64,000 nt of DNA from JANRLF01 sp033762815 (lineage in GTDB: Bacteria > Bacteroidota > Bacteroidia > Chitinophagales > CAIOSU01), in the NCBI GenBank assembly GCA_033762815.1, contig JANRLF010000004.1:550240-614239 (forward strand), given 5' to 3'. The notes beneath the pieces are model-generated. The model was not told the origin of the DNA. It searched no databases and saw only the letters and a list, made by a program, of their open reading frames with translations. Made by a program: the position numbers and the translations under genes. Numbering within the stretch: the stretch's first letter is position 1; each line of letters begins with the position of its first letter. Below, piece after piece: positions 16,330-24,900 of the stretch.

Positions 16330-18159
16330 TTAATTGATCATTACTATGGTACCTTTCACGGCAGTCTGTCCATTAGACTCTATGGAAGCCATCCCTTTTC
16401 CTTTTACACTGGTCATGGCACCTTCCATGTCAAGCGTAGCGTCAGCGGCAACAGATACCTTTGCAGCTTTAAGCTCCAGTTTAGCATCGCCTTTAGCACT
16501 TATTTGCGCACCTGATAATTCAAGTGCTTGGGTGCCTTTCATGCTCATTTTCTGCTGGCTTTCCGCAGCTATGTTCATCCCTTTTATGGAAAGATCTTTT
16601 TCCGCTTCAATGGTGATTTCCTTGGCCTTCATTTCCAAAGTACCCTTTGACTTAATGGTAATTTTCCCATCACCCTTTAAGCTCAGCGAAATTTGGTTGT
16701 CGTTGTTCTTATTGATAATCAATATCTCCTCTTCCCCACTCTTATCTGTAAACTTTATTTCGTTGCCGCTTACCGTACGGATGGTTTTCACATAGTTGTC
16801 CTTATCCTTCCTATCGCCTTGGTTGGCCTTGCCATGATAAAGATGGCCTACCACTACTGGCTTATCAGGGTTATTGCCCTCGAAGGCCACTAATACCTCA
16901 TCGCCCACTTCTGGGGGGAAATAGATGCCCCTGTCCTTGCCGCCATGTGGCGTGGTTGCCCTTATCCAAGGGGTGGGCGCAGCATTTCCTTCTTGCCAAT
17001 AGAACAAAACCTTTACCCTTCCAAAACCATCCGGGTCATCGTTCTGCTTGATGGTAGCCGGCTGGGTTTCGCATATTGGCTCCGTTACATTATTGTTGGT
17101 TAAAGGAATGGATACCGATGATGGAATGGCCTCAAAAGTGTTATAATAGGTACCGGCACCCTTCAATAAATGTTTGACCCTGATAACTGTAAACTGTCCA
17201 TAATCCACGGATGAGTTGTCCTCGTCCTGTCTGCCGGTTACGTGGATGGTGGCCCCTATTTTCAACTTTGCATTATAGCTTTTGCCACTAAGGATTACCA
17301 GGCCCCCTGCAATTGCCGATCTTCTGGCCTTTGCCAAATCAGAAACATCATTATTGCTAGCCACCACTTCATTGGCGCTATAAGTTTGCTCATCAAAATA
17401 ATAGCTGTCCGATTCGCTGAGCGCAAACTTGCCCAGTTGGTCCAAATTGGAAACTGAGGGCGATTTGGTCTCGTAAGTCTTGTTATTGATATAATCGTAC
17501 TCCTTCATCACAAACTTGGCAGGCTGCAACTTCATGCCTAGGTTGAATTCTGCCAAATCATCGCCAAACACCATATCAATGGTATTGCCTGAAGGCAAGC
17601 CGCCGAAAATGCAATCCTTACCATCAAAAAAGAACCACTGGCCATACTTGTTAGCCAGGCGGGCAATATAGTTAAAAGACGACTCCTTATACTGCATGCT
17701 GAATGCAATTTGTGGGTCGGGGCTCGGGCTTATTTTGTAGTTAATACCGTTTTTTGGATACTTTGAAGTGATATTCTTTACAACATGCGATAGCGAAACA
17801 TCAACAAATGAACGCATATTGGGCCCATGCTCCAGCACAATGGTGGGGCTATAACCTTTAATAATAAGTTCACTTGCTGCGCCGCTGTGCCTTTGCACTG
17901 CCACGTCAGTCACTACGCCGTTGAACTGTAGGGAGGTTTTGCCGTCATTCGCATCCTGCAATTCGGCTACCAATGGCTTGCCGATAAAGTCTTTGCCCTT
18001 ATCAAAGTTACTGGCACCGTCGCCTTCCACTTCATAAAGTGGGGTGCTTATCTCGAAGCGGTGGTGGTTGTCAAAACTTTGCGATAAGCTGAAGTAATGG
18101 AAAGACTTAAACGGCGTACTGCCATTTATCTGTATCTTCAATGTAAGGTATGCAAGCAC
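16330..18159 (-). CDS. vgrG: T6SS spike protein VgrG (TssI)
   Basis: A 609-residue spike subunit with a GTG start at 18159; an in-frame TGA lies three codons upstream, which rules out a longer protein. Residues 1-350 form the gp27-like ring part (SLSQSFDNHHRFEISTP; KESSFNYIARLANKYGQWFF). Residues of about 370-450 form the gp5-type OB fold (DDPDGFGRVKVLFYW; TPHGGKDRGIYFPPEVGDEV). The end is a beta-helix of short repeats (GKITIKSKGTLEMKAKEITI; AKGDAKLELKAAKVSVAAD). No effector domain is fused. It lies 99 bases after hcp, separated by a stable hairpin. Confidence 0.95.
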   Translation of the reverse strand: MLAYLTLKIQINGSTPFKSFHYFSLSQSFDNHHRFEISTPLYEVEGDGASNFDKGKDFIGKPLVAELQDANDGKTSLQFNGVVTDVAVQRHSGAASELIIKGYSPTIVLEHGPNMRSFVDVSLSHVVKNITSKYPKNGINYKISPSPDPQIAFSMQYKESSFNYIARLANKYGQWFFFDGKDCIFGGLPSGNTIDMVFGDDLAEFNLGMKLQPAKFVMKEYDYINNKTYETKSPSVSNLDQLGKFALSESDSYYFDEQTYSANEVVASNNDVSDLAKARRSAIAGGLVILSGKSYNAKLKIGATIHVTGRQDEDNSSVDYGQFTVIRVKHLLKGAGTYYNTFEAIPSSVSIPLTNNNVTEPICETQPATIKQNDDPDGFGRVKVLFYWQEGNAAPTPWIRATTPHGGKDRGIYFPPEVGDEVLVAFEGNNPDKPVVVGHLYHGKANQGDRKDKDNYVKTIRTVSGNEIKFTDKSGEEEILIINKNNDNQISLSLKGDGKITIKSKGTLEMKAKEITIEAEKDLSIKGMNIAAESQQKMSMKGTQALELSGAQISAKGDAKLELKAAKVSVAADATLDMEGAMTSVKGKGMASIESNGQTAVKGTIVMIN

Positions 18160-18194
18160 GGCTAATCAATTGAGGTAAAACTGTAATAACCTAA

Positions 18195-18231
18195 AAATGC
18201 ACAGTTATACCAAAAGTACAACTGTGCATTT
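18195..18231 (-). terminator. Hairpin between hcp and vgrG, terminator or attenuator
   Basis: AAATGCACAGTT (18195-18206) and AACTGTGCATTT (18220-18231) form a perfect 12-bp inverted repeat with a 13-base loop, 27 bases after the hcp stop. On the minus strand the stem is followed by a short T run (GCATTTTTAGG). The loop contains TACTTTTG, a -7-like box. It could lower vgrG transcription relative to the abundant tube protein or stabilise the hcp message. Confidence 0.65.
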
Positions 18232-18258
18232 CCTTTTAATTGAAAGTAAGGCCTAGGA

Positions 18259-18636
18259 TTAAGCCCACTTGTTGTCATGCGCAGTACCGCCGAAATCGAT
18301 TTTTTGGGCAGATACCGTAAAGTTTACGGAAATGGGTGCGCCAGAGCCATAGCCTACTGAGTAAACAGTAATGTAGCCTTTGGTCCATTTCAGTTTAATC
18401 ATGTCTTGGTCAACTTCTGCCTTTGAGAAGGTGATTTCGCCGTCCTTAGGATCGCCTTTGATGATCCAACCGAACAACTCATTGTCTTCTACTTCGCAAG
18501 AAATGTTTACTTCGCCACCGTGCAACTTTGATACTGGCTTGCCATTATCATCGATGCCTTTGTGCATGGTAAACGACAGGCTCAATACGTTGATTTCTTT
18601 TAGACCGTTGATTTTTAATTTCGCGGTTGCTGACAT
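18259..18636 (-). CDS. hcp: T6SS tube protein Hcp (TssD)
   Basis: A 125-residue tube subunit beginning MSATAKLKINGLKEINVLSL, with SKLHGGEVNISCEVEDNEL, a WIIKGDPKDGEI turn and a final NFTVSAQKIDFGGT. This matches the Bacteroidota TssD family, whose rings stack into the secreted inner tube. Length is typical (about 125-135). It lies 41 bases after tssC and is followed by a strong hairpin, which agrees with the need for far more Hcp than VgrG. Confidence 0.92.
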   Translation of the reverse strand: MSATAKLKINGLKEINVLSLSFTMHKGIDDNGKPVSKLHGGEVNISCEVEDNELFGWIIKGDPKDGEITFSKAEVDQDMIKLKWTKGYITVYSVGYGSGAPISVNFTVSAQKIDFGGTAHDNKWA

Positions 18637-18677
18637 TGTTGTGGTTTTTTATTGTGATGAAAATTAGGGGTTAAGTA

Positions 18678-20048
18678 TTACTGTTGCTTGATATCACCTT
18701 TCCATTCGGCGCTATCGGCATCTTCACCTTTCTGTCCGTCCAGTGAAACTACATAGCTCTTAGCTGGAAAGTAAGGGGTCATGAAAATGTCCAAGAAAAT
18801 CCTGTCCTTTTGGTCAGGGTCCTGCTCAAAGCGCAGAATCTTGAACTTTTCAATCAACTTACCGGGGCCGGAGATTTTGTTCAAATACTTCACAATCTGC
18901 TCGCGCAATTCCATTTCGGTATTCACGTCGAAGTTTTCAAAAGCCCTTCTGTTCAGGAAATCCATCAATGTTTTCATGATATGGTCGAACACCCTTACTA
19001 CTGAATAGGTCTGTAAGCCAAGGTTGTCGCCATTGAACAAGGTTTTGGCAGACATGGCCATTACCTTACCATATTCGTTCACCATGGGTACCAAGCCCAT
19101 TTTCTCCAAATTGCTGATTTCGCTTTTCTTCAAAGTGAAACGGGTACCGCCTACTTCGTTCAATCCACCGAATTTTTTACCGGCAGCTACCTGCGACATC
19201 AAGGTACGGTAAATGTTACCTGCCAAGGCTGATGAAGGAGCTACGTACACATCTTCTTCCTCACCTATTTCGGTATCCTTACCACGACCTACCAGCCAGT
19301 TGGCGGTCAACATTACGTTTGATTTGTGTGCTTCGCCACCAGTCAACTGCGCAGTCTCGAAGAAATCGGCAACTGCATCGGGGGTTTCCAGGTTCTCAAA
19401 GTCAGAAACCAGCATCACTTTGTTCTGATGGGCCATTTTAGCCCATTTGTCAATTACTTGGTTGTTGCCCAAATATCCTGGTACTACCAACATGGAGTAA
19501 TTGTTCTTTAGGTCTAAACGGTCATAGTTGTGCTTGATTTCTTCTGCAATGGCATCAAAGAACAATGGGTTGTCCAAATCTTTCAATTGGTCCAGTTCGG
19601 CATTGAAGATGGTAACGTTCTTCAAGTTGTCGCTTTCGCAGTTTTTGTAGAACAGGTGCAACGAACGGTAGTTGGCTTCCAACTCTTTGGAAGCTTCCAC
19701 GGCAGTTTTCAGGTTCTTGTTCAGGTTGCGGGCAGCACTGTCAGCCTTTGCTTGGGCTTTTTCAATCATTTCCGCTGGGTTCTCCGATTCTGACAACAGT
19801 TCATACCACAAGCTCAGGGTCTTCTTCAAGTTTTCCCTTTCTTGCTTTTTGCTATCGTCGGTCAAGAAGATTTTCTTACGGGCTTTCAGTTCGGGGTTCA
19901 GGTTGTCAGTACCTTTAATGGTATTGCCAAATACCTTGAATCCACCGTACTTAACCAACTGGTTAGCTGTATCTTGTAGCGATACGCCTTCTACTACGCC
20001 AAGGTTTTCTTTATATTGCTTTTCTGCTGCTTGTTGTTCTCTTTCCAT
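18678..20048 (-). CDS. tssC: T6SS contractile sheath large subunit TssC
   Basis: A 456-residue sheath subunit. The first 140 residues are helical and charged. The core has YSMLVVPGYLGNNQVIDKW, ETAQLTGGEAHKSNVMLTAN, FGGLNEVGGTRFTLKKSEIS and LGLVPMVNEYGKVMAMSA-like segments, ending in a domain with FDHIMKTLMDFLNRRAFENF and IFMTPYFPAKSYVV. These agree with the VipB/TssC family. It forms the sheath with TssB and starts 30 bases after tssB, the usual neighbour. Confidence 0.92.
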   Translation of the reverse strand: MEREQQAAEKQYKENLGVVEGVSLQDTANQLVKYGGFKVFGNTIKGTDNLNPELKARKKIFLTDDSKKQERENLKKTLSLWYELLSESENPAEMIEKAQAKADSAARNLNKNLKTAVEASKELEANYRSLHLFYKNCESDNLKNVTIFNAELDQLKDLDNPLFFDAIAEEIKHNYDRLDLKNNYSMLVVPGYLGNNQVIDKWAKMAHQNKVMLVSDFENLETPDAVADFFETAQLTGGEAHKSNVMLTANWLVGRGKDTEIGEEEDVYVAPSSALAGNIYRTLMSQVAAGKKFGGLNEVGGTRFTLKKSEISNLEKMGLVPMVNEYGKVMAMSAKTLFNGDNLGLQTYSVVRVFDHIMKTLMDFLNRRAFENFDVNTEMELREQIVKYLNKISGPGKLIEKFKILRFEQDPDQKDRIFLDIFMTPYFPAKSYVVSLDGQKGEDADSAEWKGDIKQQ

Positions 20049-20078
20049 GGGGATATTTCTTTGCTGTAGATTTAAAAA

Positions 20079-20531
20079 TTAAACACCTGCTTCTTCCAGT
20101 TCCTTAATCATGGCCTGAATACCGCCTAGAAAAGCGTCCTTGGTATCTTTATTTTGCAAGATAGCTTGTAGCGCTTTGTTCGATTTCAGTTCCTTTACCA
20201 CTTTCAATGCTTCTTCCTTGCGGTAGTTGGTTTCTTGCAAGTATTTGCTTTTGTTCATGATGCCTTTGGGGCCAAAATCGCCCAGGTTATTGAAGCGAAT
20301 ATCTTCAGTAAATGAGCTGCCGTCCTCGGTTTCCATCTCCACTTCCACATTAGGTCTGAAATGGTTGAAAACAGCGTCAACGGTTTTTAAATCATAAGCT
20401 GCCTCGGGGGAGTAAGGGGCTTCTCCTGTCAATTTCTGAACAAAAATAGTCCTGTTCATCTGTATATCGGCAAATGCCTCATTGGCATTGTCTAGCTTTC
20501 GCTCACTGCCGCCTATTCCGTATTCGTACAT
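20079..20531 (-). CDS. tssB: T6SS contractile sheath small subunit TssB
   Basis: A 150-residue sheath subunit (MYEYGIGGSERKLDNANEAF at the start) with a conserved middle (FNHFRPNVEVEMETEDGSSF, RFNNLGDFGPKGI) and a long C-terminal helix (ALQAILQNKDTKDAFLGGIQ) that would contact TssC. It pairs with the adjacent tssC to build the contractile sheath recycled by ClpV. It starts 91 bases after tssH, a gap that holds a promoter candidate, so tssB-tssC-hcp might have its own transcript. Confidence 0.9.
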   Translation of the reverse strand: MYEYGIGGSERKLDNANEAFADIQMNRTIFVQKLTGEAPYSPEAAYDLKTVDAVFNHFRPNVEVEMETEDGSSFTEDIRFNNLGDFGPKGIMNKSKYLQETNYRKEEALKVVKELKSNKALQAILQNKDTKDAFLGGIQAMIKELEEAGV

Positions 20532-20566
20532 GGGTAGGTGTTTTTACGTTTTTATGAATTGAATCC

Positions 20567-20596
20567 TAAATCTAACACTAAATACTTATTTATCAA
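20567..20596 (-). promoter_or_regulatory. Candidate internal promoter before tssB
   Basis: On the minus strand TTG (20596-20594) is followed after 19 bases by TAGATTTA (20574-20567), one mismatch from the TAnnTTTG -7 box at the expected spacing. It lies in the largest gap of the front half of the T6SS run, 36 bases before the tssB start. Confidence 0.4.
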
Positions 20597-20622
20597 GGCC
20601 AACGCTAATATTTAATCCGCTC

Positions 20623-23148
20623 CTAATTCATGCTAAGCGCAACATTCACGGTTGGTTTGCTATGCTCCCACACAACTTCTCCGTTGCTATTGGCAGTGAG
20701 GTTTACCACAGAGCCTTTTCCAATCTCCCCGGAAATAATCATGCGTGACAGCGGACGTCTTAGCTGGGTGCGGATAACGCCTGTTAAAGGCCTTGCACCA
20801 TACTTGGGCGTAAAGCCTTGCATGGCCAATATCTGCTTGGCCTCCGCATCAATATTAAGGGTAATACCCTGTTTTTCAAGCGTTTTCAACAGGCTCTTTA
20901 AATGAATTTCGAAGATACGCACCACATTCTTTTCATTGATAGGTGCAAATGGCACTATCTCGGTCAATCTTCCCAAAAACTCTGGACGGAAATAGCGCTG
21001 CATGATTTCCATCAAATCATTTGATTTTGGTATTTCCCCTTTGTTGAAACTCTCTACAATGTGGTCACTACCAATGTTGGAGGTGAACAAAATCACCGCA
21101 TTGGAGAAGTCGCCCACCTTACCTAGACGGTCGTGCAACTTACCTTCATCCAAAATCTGTAGAAACAAATCGAACACGGAGTTATGTGCCTTCTCAATTT
21201 CATCGAACAATACCACGGAGTAGGGCTGTTGGCGGATTTTGTTTACCAGCATACCACCTTCTTCATACCCTACGTATCCTGGAGGGGCACCATATAGCAG
21301 AGCCGCGGAATGCTCCTCTTTGAATTCGCTCATATCGAAACGAATCATCGAGTTCTCATCATTGAAAAGAAACTCTGCCAATGATTTAGCGAGTTCCGTT
21401 TTACCTGTTCCTGTAGGTCCTAGGAAGAAAAATGAACCCACGGGCTGTCCTGCTTTGCTCAATCCTGAACGTGATTCAAGGATGGCTTCCGCTACGGCCT
21501 TCAGGGCATGGTCTTGGCCTACTACCCGCTTCTGCAGCCAGCTCTCCATGTTTAGCAAGCGTTCTTTCTCCTGCGTTTGCACCTTGCCCATGGGTATGCC
21601 CGTTTTATGGGCCACAACGGCCAACAAATCCACCTTCTCTACTGATTCTTTGTGCTTGCCAGCATGCTCTTCTAAGCGGTCAAGCACCGCACCGGTGTAT
21701 TGAATAACCTCTTCGGCACTATCCATTTTCGATACGTCTTGGTCTTCTTCTATCAAGCTGAAAAGAATTTGGCTAACCTTATCCTTCAATTGGGAATAGA
21801 ACCATTTTGCTTCTTTAAGTAGTTCGCTTTCATTCAATAAAGCTTCATTGGCGGCAAGCTCCTTTAAGCCCTCTTTAAAAGCAACAATTTCTTCTTTGGA
21901 AGTATGGCCCATCAGTTTAACTGAAGCCATGGTACGGTCAATCAAATCGATGGCCGAATCGGGCAACCTTCTGTCCTTGTCGTACCGCTTTGCCAAGCGG
22001 ATGGCTTCGCCAATGGCATCCTTGGCCAAACTCAAGCCATGGTGCTGCTCATAATAAGGTGCTATCATGCCCACCATTCTTTCCGCAGTAGTCTCATCTG
22101 GCTCATCCACCTTAATCACCTCGAACCTCCGGCTGAATGCTTCATCCGTCTCAATATGCTTGCGGTATTCATCATTGGTGGTAGCACCAATCAAGGTCAC
22201 CTCGCCCCTAGCCAACTCCGGCTTTAACAATTGGGCCGTACCTGATGCTCCACCGTGTTTATCGAGCATGGTATGCATTTCATCAATAAACAGAATAGCC
22301 TTGTCAAACTGCTTGATTTCCTTCAAGATATTCTTCAATCTGTCCTCTACCTCGCCTTTATAAGAGGCACCCGCTATCAGTGAACCGAAATCTAATTCGA
22401 ATACCACGGCATGCTTTAGGTTATCAGGCACTTTGCCGTTTACAATATTCAATGCAAAACCATCCACCAATGCCGTTTTACCCACACCTGGCTCACCAGT
22501 AATGATGACATTGGGTTTTGACCTGCGGCCCAATATTTCGGCAATCATGCGCGTTTCGCGGTCACGGCCTATAATGTTGTCCAGTTTGCCTGAACGGGCA
22601 ATGGCGGTCTTATCAGTACAATATTTTTGCAGGGCGTTCATGGTTATTTCCCCGCCACTGGTTTTGCTACTACTACCGTTACTTTGCGGAGCACCAACTA
22701 CAGCCCGCATTTCGTTCTTTTCCACCAGGTCGTCCATGATTTCCTGTACGGTAAGCGGAAAAGTCTTCAGTTGGTCATAGGTGAAACCTACTCCTGGGGT
22801 GGCCAAGGCCGCCAATACGCATACGGGGTCAATGCTGTCCTTGCCTAGCTTAAGCTTAATATTATCGGCCTCTTCCATTACGGTATAGATGGCATCATCG
22901 CCACGTATCACCGCATCCAATCTGCCCGATTTAGGATATTGCTCAATCCTCACATCTGCCCATTCTTCCAAATACAATACATCCTTTTGCTTCTGAATAA
23001 GGTATTGCATCAAGCCAATGTCCTTATGCAAAAGCGCGCGCAACAGGTGGGCGGAAGAGAAATTGTTGTTCTGGTATTCTTTGGCAATGGATTGCGCAAT
23101 AGCAACAGCATTCTTTACTTCAGGGGTGTACTCCAAACTCGCTGTCAT
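20623..23148 (-). CDS. clpV: T6SS sheath-recycling AAA+ ATPase ClpV (TssH)
   Basis: An 841-residue ATPase with a Clp N domain (residues 1-150; FSSAHLLRALLHKDIGLM). The first AAA module has Walker A GEPGVGKTALVDGFA near 217 and Walker B ILFIDEMHTML near 285. After a middle coiled region, the second module has Walker A GPTGTGKTELAKSL near 576, VVLFDEIEKAHNSVF, and a ClpB-type C-terminal domain (GFTPKYGARPLTGVIRTQLR). The T6SS context and N domain distinguish it from housekeeping ClpB. It disassembles the contracted TssBC sheath for reuse. It starts 33 bases after the unknown 363-codon gene and precedes tssB. Confidence 0.93.
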   Translation of the reverse strand: MTASLEYTPEVKNAVAIAQSIAKEYQNNNFSSAHLLRALLHKDIGLMQYLIQKQKDVLYLEEWADVRIEQYPKSGRLDAVIRGDDAIYTVMEEADNIKLKLGKDSIDPVCVLAALATPGVGFTYDQLKTFPLTVQEIMDDLVEKNEMRAVVGAPQSNGSSSKTSGGEITMNALQKYCTDKTAIARSGKLDNIIGRDRETRMIAEILGRRSKPNVIITGEPGVGKTALVDGFALNIVNGKVPDNLKHAVVFELDFGSLIAGASYKGEVEDRLKNILKEIKQFDKAILFIDEMHTMLDKHGGASGTAQLLKPELARGEVTLIGATTNDEYRKHIETDEAFSRRFEVIKVDEPDETTAERMVGMIAPYYEQHHGLSLAKDAIGEAIRLAKRYDKDRRLPDSAIDLIDRTMASVKLMGHTSKEEIVAFKEGLKELAANEALLNESELLKEAKWFYSQLKDKVSQILFSLIEEDQDVSKMDSAEEVIQYTGAVLDRLEEHAGKHKESVEKVDLLAVVAHKTGIPMGKVQTQEKERLLNMESWLQKRVVGQDHALKAVAEAILESRSGLSKAGQPVGSFFFLGPTGTGKTELAKSLAEFLFNDENSMIRFDMSEFKEEHSAALLYGAPPGYVGYEEGGMLVNKIRQQPYSVVLFDEIEKAHNSVFDLFLQILDEGKLHDRLGKVGDFSNAVILFTSNIGSDHIVESFNKGEIPKSNDLMEIMQRYFRPEFLGRLTEIVPFAPINEKNVVRIFEIHLKSLLKTLEKQGITLNIDAEAKQILAMQGFTPKYGARPLTGVIRTQLRRPLSRMIISGEIGKGSVVNLTANSNGEVVWEHSKPTVNVALSMN

Positions 23149-23181
23149 GTTTACAGTTTATAGTGGTATAAATCAGTTTAA

Positions 23182-24273
23182 TTATCTTTTGCCAGGCTTA
23201 GGAGGTAATGGCGGTGGGGTGCGGTTAGGCGGACCTGAAGGCCTAGGTGGGACAGGTGGCGGCGTTGCAGCCCTAGCCATAGGGTTGGCACCTTGGTTGG
23301 TCACGAATCTTGGGCCCGTGTTGCCTACATCATAGTATCCTTGCGCAAAAGCATGTGCCACATATGCACCGAAAACGGTGGCGGCACCGGGCTTGCTGGG
23401 CTTTACCAAGGCTGGCTGAGGGGGAGCGGCGTATTTGTTTTTGCCAATGTCTTTTCTGCCAGCCTCCAAACCTTCGTTATAAGCCGTCTGTATCACTTTG
23501 CTCACTACATTGGGCATTTCCTTTCTTACCCTATCAATATACGATGCGGAAACCTTGTTCACTTCTCCCAACCGTTCTTGCATGGCTTGAATATATATCT
23601 GCAAACGATACAGCTCAATGCTCATTTGCGATACTGCCTCCTGTACCCGGAAAGTCGCTTTCGGAAAAGCAATGGCATCATCAAAACTGGTAATATTGGC
23701 AGGAAGCGTATCGGCAAACTTACCAACCAACTTGTAACTTTCTATAGACCTTTTTGCTGCATTGATGGCATCTAAATCACTGGCAAAAAAAGTAACTGGG
23801 TCATTACCTGTTTTTGCGGCAATCTGCGAATCTGCAAGCTTCACACTTTTTTCCTGAAGGCTTTCATTACCCAGTTTGACGGCAGCACTCACGCCTTCTT
23901 TCACCACCGTTTGGCCCAGTTTCTTCACCACAGGCCCTACACCTGGCACGGGTATAAAGCTTACCGCAAATTTGAAAGCCTTTTCAGCCGCGGCGGCCAC
24001 ATCCATCATCACATCATATTTATTGGCAAAATAAAGAGCCGCCTGTAGTTTCACTTCCGCCTTGAAAGGACCCATGAACTCATCCGTCGATTCCTTTTTG
24101 AAATTGGCATAAGTGTCTTTGGTCACGTCCCAAAATTTGGTGACATAGCCCATATTCGCATGCGCCATTCTGTCCATGGAGCCTTTGACGCCTTTATGCC
24201 AGGCATCATTATAATACTCTTCCAATCCTTTTCCGATTTCAGTAACCTTTGACTGATCAATATTATATGGCAT
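23182..24273 (-). CDS. Unknown protein heading the T6SS run, proline-rich C-terminus
   Basis: A 363-residue protein that I do not recognise (start MPYNIDQSKVTEIGKGLEEY). It has no signal peptide. Around residues 90-125 a small, mildly hydrophobic segment appears (FKFAVSFIPVPGVGPVVKKL). The rest is mostly helical, with SQMSIELYRLQIYIQAMQER. The last 50 or so residues are proline-rich (RAATPPPVPPRPSGPPNR, TPPPLPPKPGKR) and probably disordered. It is the first gene of the T6SS run, 33 bases before tssH and after a promoter candidate, so it should be coexpressed with the apparatus. Options are an effector, a cargo adaptor, or a structural accessory; nothing in the sequence decides. Confidence 0.75.
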   Translation of the reverse strand: MPYNIDQSKVTEIGKGLEEYYNDAWHKGVKGSMDRMAHANMGYVTKFWDVTKDTYANFKKESTDEFMGPFKAEVKLQAALYFANKYDVMMDVAAAAEKAFKFAVSFIPVPGVGPVVKKLGQTVVKEGVSAAVKLGNESLQEKSVKLADSQIAAKTGNDPVTFFASDLDAINAAKRSIESYKLVGKFADTLPANITSFDDAIAFPKATFRVQEAVSQMSIELYRLQIYIQAMQERLGEVNKVSASYIDRVRKEMPNVVSKVIQTAYNEGLEAGRKDIGKNKYAAPPQPALVKPSKPGAATVFGAYVAHAFAQGYYDVGNTGPRFVTNQGANPMARAATPPPVPPRPSGPPNRTPPPLPPKPGKR

Positions 24274-24396
24274 AATAGTAAGGGGGGAATAATGCGTGGT
24301 TAAGAAAAGTTGAATTTACAAGCCAATATTGATTAAAACAAATCCTAAAATAAAAATGATGCGGTTACGTCAGCAATTTAAGATTAAACAAACTGG

Positions 24397-24404
24397 CAAA
24401 AGTA
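24397..24404 (-). promoter_or_regulatory. Candidate main T6SS promoter (-7 box)
   Basis: On the minus strand TACTTTTG is a perfect TAnnTTTG match 124 bases upstream of the 363-codon gene. A TTG at 24429-24427 lies 22 bases before it, slightly longer than the usual 19-21. It would give a 5' untranslated leader of roughly 115 bases, and it abuts a plus-strand -7 box at 24407-24414. Confidence 0.4.
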
Positions 24405-24406
24405 TT

Positions 24407-24414
24407 TAACTTTG
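24407..24414 (+). promoter_or_regulatory. Candidate divergent promoter (-7 box) for the 24422 gene
   Basis: TAACTTTG matches TAnnTTTG and ends seven bases before the ATG at 24422, implying a leaderless or nearly leaderless message. No good -33 TTG is seen. The box lies three bases from the opposing T6SS box, so the two promoters would interfere. Confidence 0.35.
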
Positions 24415-24421
24415 TTAAGCA

Positions 24422-24820
24422 ATGGGCAATTGGAAACAGGTTTGTAAACAAATATTGGCGTTCATCATTGCGGTACAATTGTTCAATGTTGGTATTTATC
24501 AGCAATGTTGGGTACAGTACAGCCATGATCACCCAGGTCCAAAAGATCCTATAGAGGACGTGTTGGAAATGGTAATGGAAGAATGTTTCCACCGCCAAGA
24601 TTTCGACCATACGGACTATTCCAATAATACTGACAGGGGCTACCAGTTGATTGAAATTATTGATATCGTAGACCTATTCCCACCACAATTGGACAGTGGG
24701 TTGAAGCCCTTGGTATTGGAAAATGGCCGAGTTATCCATTTCCCTAGCTATTGTTTCGATCATAATAGCCATATCGAAGCGGTTTCTCCGCCACCTCCAG
24801 AGCAAAACTGCGTTGCTTAA
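24422..24820 (+). CDS. Small secreted or membrane-anchored protein, unknown function
   Basis: A 132-residue protein with an N-terminal hydrophobic stretch (MGNWKQVCKQILAFIIAVQL, a signal peptide or anchor). The rest is rich in histidine, aspartate and cysteine (SHDHPGPKDP; CFHRQDFDHTDYS; YCFDHNSHIEAV; final PPPPEQNCVA). The histidine-rich composition would suit metal binding, but that is inference. It is divergent from the T6SS run and 80 bases before the SulP gene on the same strand, with a separate promoter candidate in between. No family recognised. Confidence 0.65.
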   Translation: MGNWKQVCKQILAFIIAVQLFNVGIYQQCWVQYSHDHPGPKDPIEDVLEMVMEECFHRQDFDHTDYSNNTDRGYQLIEIIDIVDLFPPQLDSGLKPLVLENGRVIHFPSYCFDHNSHIEAVSPPPPEQNCVA

Positions 24821-24848
24821 TTACTTCCTTATTATAAGGTAGCTTTAG

Positions 24849-24880
24849 TTGCCCACTTTCATGGGGACAACATAGTTTTG
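24849..24880 (+). promoter_or_regulatory. Promoter for the SulP-carbonic anhydrase pair
   Basis: TTG (24849-24851), then 21 bases, then TAGTTTTG (24873-24880). This is a full match to the Bacteroidota -33/-7 promoter with normal spacing, 20 bases before the ATG at 24901. Confidence 0.6.
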
Positions 24881-24900
24881 CTCAACTCCAAATATATTCC

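Noticed and set aside
9016..24273. Extracellular contractile injection system (eCIS/phage tail-like) instead of T6SS
   Set aside because: ClpV, TssK, TssN, TssO, TssP and Hcp of the TssD type are present, which define a T6SS; no eCIS cap, tape-measure or tail-fibre genes are seen.
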